From: Verrucomicrobiia bacterium | Lineage (GTDB): Bacteria > Verrucomicrobiota > Verrucomicrobiia > Limisphaerales > JAUIHU01 | Direction of reading: 5' to 3' | Length of the DNA stretch: 11,496 nt | Assembly (NCBI GenBank): GCA_030432175.1 | Contig: JAUIHU010000072.1 | Location: 1-11,496, forward strand | Shown here: piece by piece, positions 7,011-11,496 of the stretch | Layout of the letters: the number at the start of each line of letters is the position of its first letter | Numbering within the stretch: position 1 is the stretch's first letter | Notes under the pieces: model-generated | Seen by the model: only the letters and a program-made list of their open reading frames with translations | Told to the model about the DNA's origin: nothing | The model's database searches: none | Position numbers and translations under genes: made by a program

Positions 7011-8200
7011 ATGATCCTTCCTTCCTTCGGATCATAGCTGCATTTGGCCAAGTTTCCCTCGATCAACTTCTGAATGGCTTCTTCAATGATGGGTAAGGGC
7101 AAAAGAAACCATTCTCGTGGCTCGACATCGAATCCAAAGCGATCTTTGAGCTGAAGATCCAGTCGCGCCTGATCGAAGAATTTATGCAACAGTTTTTCCA
7201 ACCGATTGAGATCCAGGTTGGAAACTTTGTAGGTTTCTACAATCTCAACCTCGGCCAGGAGATAGGTCGGATCTTTCGCTGCGTTGGCAATGCGTCTTTT
7301 CACTTCTCCTTTTGTGATGCCGATCTTGTGAATGACCTTTCGGTTTTCGGCAATGAATGGATGTTCTGATTTGCTCCTCAAAACATAGATGAATCCCACT
7401 GACTGGTCGTCTTCTTCTTCCAGATTGGAGAAGAGTGGCCCCAGGCTCGGATTAGTGATGTAACGACTTTTGTCGTCTTTATACAGGGCGGTCTCCAGAG
7501 AATGCTTCAACAGGTTGCTTTCTGTGGCGTTCTCATAGACCACCCAAAGCCTACGATCCATTTTCCCGTTCGGCTTTTGGAACTCTTCGCCGACTTCGGA
7601 CACGTAGAGCATTTGACCGAATATGATGAAAAAGTCTCCCTTCTTGATGTTGGGATTACTTTCAAATCTGCAGATCCTCCGCTTTCCGGAATCAATGTCT
7701 CTTTTGACTTGATCAAAGAGTGGCTTGAACAAGCTAAACTTTTTGCAAGCAGTTCGATGCGCTATTTCCTCGGCCGCTAGTTTTTCCTGACTGGATCGAA
7801 CGTGCTTGAGTTGTGTGAGGTCGTCGGTGTTGGTTTGCTCCACGCCCAATGCTTCCAGTAGTTCTTCGTCAGTGGCTGCTTCTTCGTTCAGGTCCGGTTC
7901 TTCCCCATGAGCCAAGGATGTAAGTAATCCTTGGGTGTCAATGTCTTTGAGCGTTTCGCGACATTCTTTCAGGGTGCGCAGGCGATCCAGACGAACGGCA
8001 TAGAGTCGTTCGAAAATGTCTCGATCTTCCCCATGTTGAGGTAGTCGACCGTTTTGTTCGACAAATCTTTCGATCTCTTCGAATCCAGCAATGATGCGCT
8101 GTTCCAAGGGTGTTCGAGCTGCTTTTTTTTCGGGGGTGGTATCTACTCCCAATTCTCCCAGCAGGTCGAAATCTTCTTTGCTGATTTGTTGTTTACCCAT
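7001..8200 (-). CDS. GIY-YIG nuclease (T5orf172/MUG113-type)
   Basis: 399 aa, predicted cytoplasmic DNA nuclease. The N-terminal part (about 30-95) carries RFVEQNGRLPQHGEDRDIFE, then a conserved 'LYAVRLDRLR' helix. A middle domain (about 155-250) has FKPLFDQVKRDIDSGKRR, KKGDFFIIFGQMLYVSEVGE and YENATESNLLKHSLETALYK, seen in GIY-YIG proteins of this kind. The nuclease domain (268-370) shows GFIYVL (Tyr272), HKIGIT (the 'YIG' strand as KIG 292-294), KRRI (Arg302/303), Glu335 in LEKLLHKFF as the metal ligand, and PREWF (361-365). All key positions are present, so it should be active. ATG 8200 is set by a strong GGAGG and overlaps the helicase stop by 8 bp, so translation is coupled. The role inferred is the cleaving subunit of a restriction-like system. 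The stop codon lies in a repeat. Confidence 0.88.
   Translation of the reverse strand: MGKQQISKEDFDLLGELGVDTTPEKKAARTPLEQRIIAGFEEIERFVEQNGRLPQHGEDRDIFERLYAVRLDRLRTLKECRETLKDIDTQGLLTSLAHGEEPDLNEEAATDEELLEALGVEQTNTDDLTQLKHVRSSQEKLAAEEIAHRTACKKFSLFKPLFDQVKRDIDSGKRRICRFESNPNIKKGDFFIIFGQMLYVSEVGEEFQKPNGKMDRRLWVVYENATESNLLKHSLETALYKDDKSRYITNPSLGPLFSNLEEEDDQSVGFIYVLRSKSEHPFIAENRKVIHKIGITKGEVKRRIANAAKDPTYLLAEVEIVETYKVSNLDLNRLEKLLHKFFDQARLDLQLKDRFGFDVEPREWFLLPLPIIEEAIQKLIEGNLAKCSYDPKEGRIINL
8193..8200 (-). other. 8-bp stop/start overlap ATGGGTAA (helicase/nuclease)
   Basis: The nuclease ATG lies 5 bases before the helicase TAA in the string ATGGGTAA. Such overlaps usually couple translation and fix subunit ratio, supporting a shared function. 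Confidence 0.85.
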
Positions 8201-10244
8201 GCTGTTCCTCCTTCACTTTTCGCAGCATGAAAGCCACTCCCTCTGCCATCCGCTTTTCCCACGGATCTGGAGATGTCAATGATGGTAAACGGTTTTTCTC
8301 TTTTTTAAATTGAAGGGCTCGCTTTGCAAGTTCTCGGGCTTCATCAATGGACAGGCTGACTTTCTTCGTTTCGATGATTTCTTTGATTCGTTTCAATCGC
8401 TCCGGTTCCATGGTTTTGGCCAGTATGGAGTAGGCTTCGCCAAATGGATTGATCTTGTCAATCAAGTCAATGTCGAGGGTCTTCACGTCCATCGCATATT
8501 TTCGGATCCCATCCAGAAATGCGGTGTTCGAACTCGGGATATCGTCCCCTTTGTCCAGGATGTTTTCTTTTGCTTTCTGGATCATATTGAGCGCGGTAAC
8601 TGCGTGTTGTCGAACGGCTTCCTGGTCGCCGTCATCCAGATCCGGATATTTGTCTTTGATGATCTTACCCATGCGGACCTGGGTCAATTCTTCTGGAACC
8701 AGCTCCTCATCAAACATGCCGCGCTCCACGGCGTTCTTGTCCTGCACAAAAGCTGTAATGACTTCATTCAGGTCTTCCTGGCAAATCCGCTTCGCCTGCT
8801 CACTTTTCGGTTCGGTTAACCCGTTGATTTCCAATTGAATTTTCCCTGTCTTTTCATTGTAACCAATGTTCGGCTCATTCAATAGAAAACCTTTCTCGCC
8901 GTAATCGAATCCTTCAGTAGGCTGGTTGTCTGGTCGCTTCGGTCGGAATTCGAATCGAGGGGCCAGGACTTGTTCCATAAGCAGGCTGGCTGCAATCGCT
9001 TTGAGCGTATCATTCACGGCATCCACCACAGCTTCTTCCGATGCATCCGGCTCGGCAATCAGATTGGTGAACCGGGCTTTTGTTTTGTTTGGAGCGTCAC
9101 GAGTGGCCCGCCCAATGATCTGGACAATCTCTGTGAGGCTGGAGCGGTAGCCGACAGTCAAGGCATGCTCACACCAGATCCAGTCAAAACCTTCCTTGGC
9201 CATTCCCAACGCGATGATGATATCCACATGATCCCGGTTGTTCTTTTGAGCCGGATCTTTCAATGAAGCAGAAACCCGATCACGTCGGGAAGGATCATCA
9301 TCCACCAGATCAGCAATTCTCAGAATTCGACCTTCGGCTGTTTTTACTAATTGGAAACCAGTTGCCGGATCAGCTCCCTGCCATTCCCCAAGCTCCTCCA
9401 GGATGTGCTCGACTTCCCGGATCTTGTCCTTGGTGCTTTCCCGCGAGTTCACACTTGGGATATGCACGATCGTTTTCTCGTTTGGATCCAGCGTCTGCAA
9501 AATCTCATCCGAATAGCGTCCGGTGTAGAAATAATAGCCAATATCGAGCTGCTTCAAATATTCATAACCGTTCAGCTGCTCATAGTAAGTGTAAGTAACC
9601 GTTTCGAACTTGCCTTCGTCCTCGGGATGCAACACAGCTTCAGCGTCGCCACGAAAATAAGATCCGGTCATGGCAACGATATGTGTTTTGTCACGGTTAA
9701 TGAAGTCGCCCAAATGGACACCCAGCCTGTTATCTGGATTAGCCGACACATGATGAAATTCATCGACAGCAATCAAACGATCATCAAAGGCTTCCAGACC
9801 AAACTTATCGACGGCAAAGCGGAAGGTGGCATGAGTGCAGACCAGAGCCTTGGAGTCACCATCGAGAAAAGTCTTCACCGCGTTGACTTTGCCACCATCG
9901 GTTCCAGGAGCGTTGCAAAGATTCCATTGAGGCTCGACTTCCCAATCAGCCCAAAAGCCAAACTTTGTGAGAGGTTCGTTGTGGAAGCTGGAGCCAATGG
10001 ATTTTTCCGGAACAACAATAATGGCCTGCTTCAGTCCCTGGTTGTGGAGCTTATCGAGCGCAATAAACATCAAAGCGCGGCTTTTCCCGGAGGCTGGAGG
10101 CGATTTGATCAATAAGTATTGTTCCCCTCGCTTTTGGTATGCCCGTTCCTGCATCGGTCGCATGCCCAATTCATTGGCAGCTGCTGATGTGCCTTTCTGC
10201 GCGTAGGTGACGGATATGGATGGAACGGATTTGGAGGCGGTCAT
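8193..10244 (-). CDS. SF2 helicase/translocase, DEFH-box, restriction-system type
   Basis: 683 aa. Helicase motifs in order: Walker A PPASGKS (49-55, Lys54), motif Ia AIIVVPEK (74-81), Walker B DEFHH (161-165), motif III MTGSY (192-196), motif V GMAKEGFDW (347-355) and motif VI QIIGRATR (375-382, Arg379 and Arg382). This is the SF2 core found in type III Res and type I HsdR motors. No PD-(D/E)xK motif can be seen before or after the motor, and the N-terminus is too short to hold a nuclease domain. Residues 385-683 are mostly helical with no motif I recognise, ending in a segment (646-680) similar to the start of the nuclease protein. It presumably moves along DNA and brings the nuclease partner to its site. 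The start at ATG 10244 leaves 91 bp to the methyltransferase stop; its Shine-Dalgarno is weak. Confidence 0.88.
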   Translation of the reverse strand: MTASKSVPSISVTYAQKGTSAAANELGMRPMQERAYQKRGEQYLLIKSPPASGKSRALMFIALDKLHNQGLKQAIIVVPEKSIGSSFHNEPLTKFGFWADWEVEPQWNLCNAPGTDGGKVNAVKTFLDGDSKALVCTHATFRFAVDKFGLEAFDDRLIAVDEFHHVSANPDNRLGVHLGDFINRDKTHIVAMTGSYFRGDAEAVLHPEDEGKFETVTYTYYEQLNGYEYLKQLDIGYYFYTGRYSDEILQTLDPNEKTIVHIPSVNSRESTKDKIREVEHILEELGEWQGADPATGFQLVKTAEGRILRIADLVDDDPSRRDRVSASLKDPAQKNNRDHVDIIIALGMAKEGFDWIWCEHALTVGYRSSLTEIVQIIGRATRDAPNKTKARFTNLIAEPDASEEAVVDAVNDTLKAIAASLLMEQVLAPRFEFRPKRPDNQPTEGFDYGEKGFLLNEPNIGYNEKTGKIQLEINGLTEPKSEQAKRICQEDLNEVITAFVQDKNAVERGMFDEELVPEELTQVRMGKIIKDKYPDLDDGDQEAVRQHAVTALNMIQKAKENILDKGDDIPSSNTAFLDGIRKYAMDVKTLDIDLIDKINPFGEAYSILAKTMEPERLKRIKEIIETKKVSLSIDEARELAKRALQFKKEKNRLPSLTSPDPWEKRMAEGVAFMLRKVKEEQHG
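8206..8213 (-). promoter_or_regulatory. Strong ribosome binding site AAGGAGGA for the nuclease gene
   Basis: Read on the - strand, AAGGAGGA precedes ATG 8200 with the GGAGG core 6 bases away. It is the best Shine-Dalgarno site in the window and lies inside the end of the helicase gene. It decides the nuclease start. Confidence 0.85.
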
Positions 10245-10301
10245 ACTTGGTTGCTTATGATCTTAAAGAGAAATCAATGTCTTATTCTTGTGAAGGATGG
10301 T

Positions 10302-10335
10302 TTCACGATAATAAGAAATTCATTATTATCGCGAA
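10302..10335. repeat. AT-rich inverted repeat between methyltransferase and helicase genes
   Basis: CGATAATAA (10306-10314) and TTATTATCG (10323-10331) are perfect 9-bp complements around an 8-base loop. Three more pairs beyond one mismatch extend it to 10302-10335, ending exactly at the methyltransferase stop codon. No T-run follows on the - strand, so it is not a standard intrinsic terminator. It could protect or process the mRNA, bind a regulator, or attenuate helicase/nuclease expression. Confidence 0.6.
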
Positions 10336-11496
10336 TTACACTTTTCCCGCTCCCTTCTCTGCGGTCATTTTCGTGTAAAGCTCGAAGAGCTTTTCCAGCC
10401 GTTCGGTGTCGTTCTTGAAGCGCCGCCCAATGTAAATGCGCTCCAGGACTTCGTCGTTGCGGTCGTGGGCTTGCCTCAGGTTTTCCGGCATTTTCTCAGG
10501 ATCATAGAGTTCGGCTATGGTCGCCGGGAAATGAGCTTCTCGCGCAAGCAGGATTTCTTCAGCGCAGCGGGTGAGATCGGCTTTGTTGGTTTCGGTCAGC
10601 TTGGGAACCGGGAAGGTGTTCCAACCGAGAGTATTGGAATAACGTAGCCGGGTTTCAAGTTGCCCGCAGACTGTGGCGATCCAGACTAGGTGGAGTTTGG
10701 AAGCGATTAAAGCCATGTTCCAAAGGGGGGCGTCGTACAGGGCGAAGGCTTGATCTTGAACAATAGAGCCCTTAGAAAGCAATCCAACGGGAAGAAAAGG
10801 ACGTTGTTCTGAACTAACTCTCGGGACAACTATAGAATGATGATTTGCGACATACCTATCCCTAAACCTATAGGGCGTTAAAGCTAATTTCTGAGCTGAT
10901 TTATCTTGCGTCGCTGCAGATCTAGATTTTCGAACTGCTTCAAGTCTTGATGAAATAGCTGGAATCCGCTTTGCAACTGGTAATTCTTTGTCACTAATCC
11001 ACAAGCAAGCTCTAGGCACAGCAGAAATAAACTCTTTCGAGCCATAAAGTGGACGGATAAAAGCAGCGGTATCTGGACATTGCTCAATCATTTTTTCAGC
11101 CTCATATGATGTAAAAATCAAATCTGCTCCATAGTAAGGATGATTCCCGAACTGCATAATTGATCTCTCCGAATGTGGGCGAGAGTTTGGCCTAATAAAA
11201 ACATTTGCAGATGCAACTAAATATCCGTTTATGTTTTCAACGTCTTTTACCACCGCTGATTCTTGGTTCTCTGCTAATGAACAGAGCTTCCTATACTTGT
11301 TCGGCTGCTTGGAAAGGCCAACTATGATTACAGTTACCCCAGCATTGTGGCTTGCAAGGTTCGCCCATTTAAAATTTGTATGAGCAAAGGCAATTTCATG
11401 CTTGGTTTCAAAAATTAAAGGCCAGAGGATTGGTACTTGTTGCCCTTGGCAAATAGAATTTGTGGATACAAAAGCAGCGGCGCTGGTTGTTTGATT
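10336..11496 (-). CDS. MmeI-like DNA methyltransferase, C-terminal part (5' end outside the window)
   Basis: The frame stays open to the window edge (386 residues visible); a GTG at 11253 is not the start because family-specific sequence continues upstream. Visible residues 9-60 (FVSTNSICQGQQVPILWP, EIAFAHTNFKWANLA, NAGVTVIIVGL) match the part of MmeI-like class I DNA methyltransferases just after the catalytic NPPY/F motif, which is off-window. Residues about 95-285 are the target-recognition region, including YYGADLIFTSYEAEKMI, FIRPLYGSKEFI and RACLWI. The end (about 298-386: NTFPVPKLTETNK, IAELYDPEKMPENLRQAHD, DTERLEKLFELYTKM) is the MmeI-like C-terminal domain. Predicted to modify adenine N6 in one specific site. 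Whether it also carries an N-terminal nuclease cannot be seen. It is the upstream gene of the helicase-nuclease cassette. Confidence 0.9.
   Translation of the reverse strand, partial: NQTTSAAAFVSTNSICQGQQVPILWPLIFETKHEIAFAHTNFKWANLASHNAGVTVIIVGLSKQPNKYRKLCSLAENQESAVVKDVENINGYLVASANVFIRPNSRPHSERSIMQFGNHPYYGADLIFTSYEAEKMIEQCPDTAAFIRPLYGSKEFISAVPRACLWISDKELPVAKRIPAISSRLEAVRKSRSAATQDKSAQKLALTPYRFRDRYVANHHSIVVPRVSSEQRPFLPVGLLSKGSIVQDQAFALYDAPLWNMALIASKLHLVWIATVCGQLETRLRYSNTLGWNTFPVPKLTETNKADLTRCAEEILLAREAHFPATIAELYDPEKMPENLRQAHDRNDEVLERIYIGRRFKNDTERLEKLFELYTKMTAEKGAGKV

Noticed and set aside
7930..7942. TTGGGTGTCAA inside the nuclease gene as another repeat copy
   Set aside because: It encodes the D-I-D-T-Q-G stretch of the protein in frame, and the similarity stops at 11 bases; most likely chance.
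9351..10115. 254-codon open frame antisense to the helicase
   Set aside because: The opposite strand encodes all SF2 motifs in order; the antisense translation shows no recognisable family pattern.
11251..11253. GTG as the start of the methyltransferase
   Set aside because: The frame stays open to the window edge and the upstream residues (FVSTNSICQGQQ, FKWANLASHNAG) match the methyltransferase family, so the gene begins outside the window.

Overview
The window most resembles chromosomal DNA of a Verrucomicrobiota-like bacterium (Opitutales/Puniceicoccales type). This is an inference. It rests on a paired M16 peptidase locus, a secreted putative glycosidase, a secreted SUMF1-fold protein with GGxGY repeats and a 'YWLESAAETLNW'-type module, mostly weak Shine-Dalgarno sites, and hairpin-rich intergenic repeats. 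No rRNA, tRNA, CRISPR array or transposase gene was seen.

Left part (1-4338, + strand): the 3' end of an M16-family peptidase gene; a complete M16-like subunit whose zinc motif HxxEH is replaced (Ala99, Gly102, Gln103); then a 735-aa exported protein resembling hypothetical glycosyl hydrolases with a GATase-like/beta-galactosidase-trimerisation-type domain.

Middle (4339-7000): a 979-bp gap between convergent genes is packed with repeats. It holds a 175-bp MITE-like element with perfect 19-bp terminal inverted repeats and three internal hairpins, further copies of the TTTGACACCC end motif, and a second family of hairpin repeats (GGGGGAAC...GCTCCTGCT). The SUMF1-fold gene (5318-6880, - strand) lies between two inverted 13-bp copies of the first motif. 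Another, interrupted copy runs into the 3' end of the next gene.

Right part (7001-11496, all - strand): a three-gene cassette read from right to left. It consists of the C-terminal part of an MmeI-like (type IIG/IIL family) DNA methyltransferase including its target-recognition and C-terminal domains (running off the window), an SF2 helicase with no visible nuclease domain, and a GIY-YIG (T5orf172/MUG113-type) nuclease whose start codon overlaps the helicase stop by 8 bp behind a strong RBS. I infer a restriction-modification-like anti-phage system in which recognition/methylation, translocation and cleavage are split over three polypeptides. I cannot match this arrangement to a named system from memory. 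The target-recognition part of the methyltransferase is clearly AT-richer than its C-terminal end, as expected if specificity has been exchanged.
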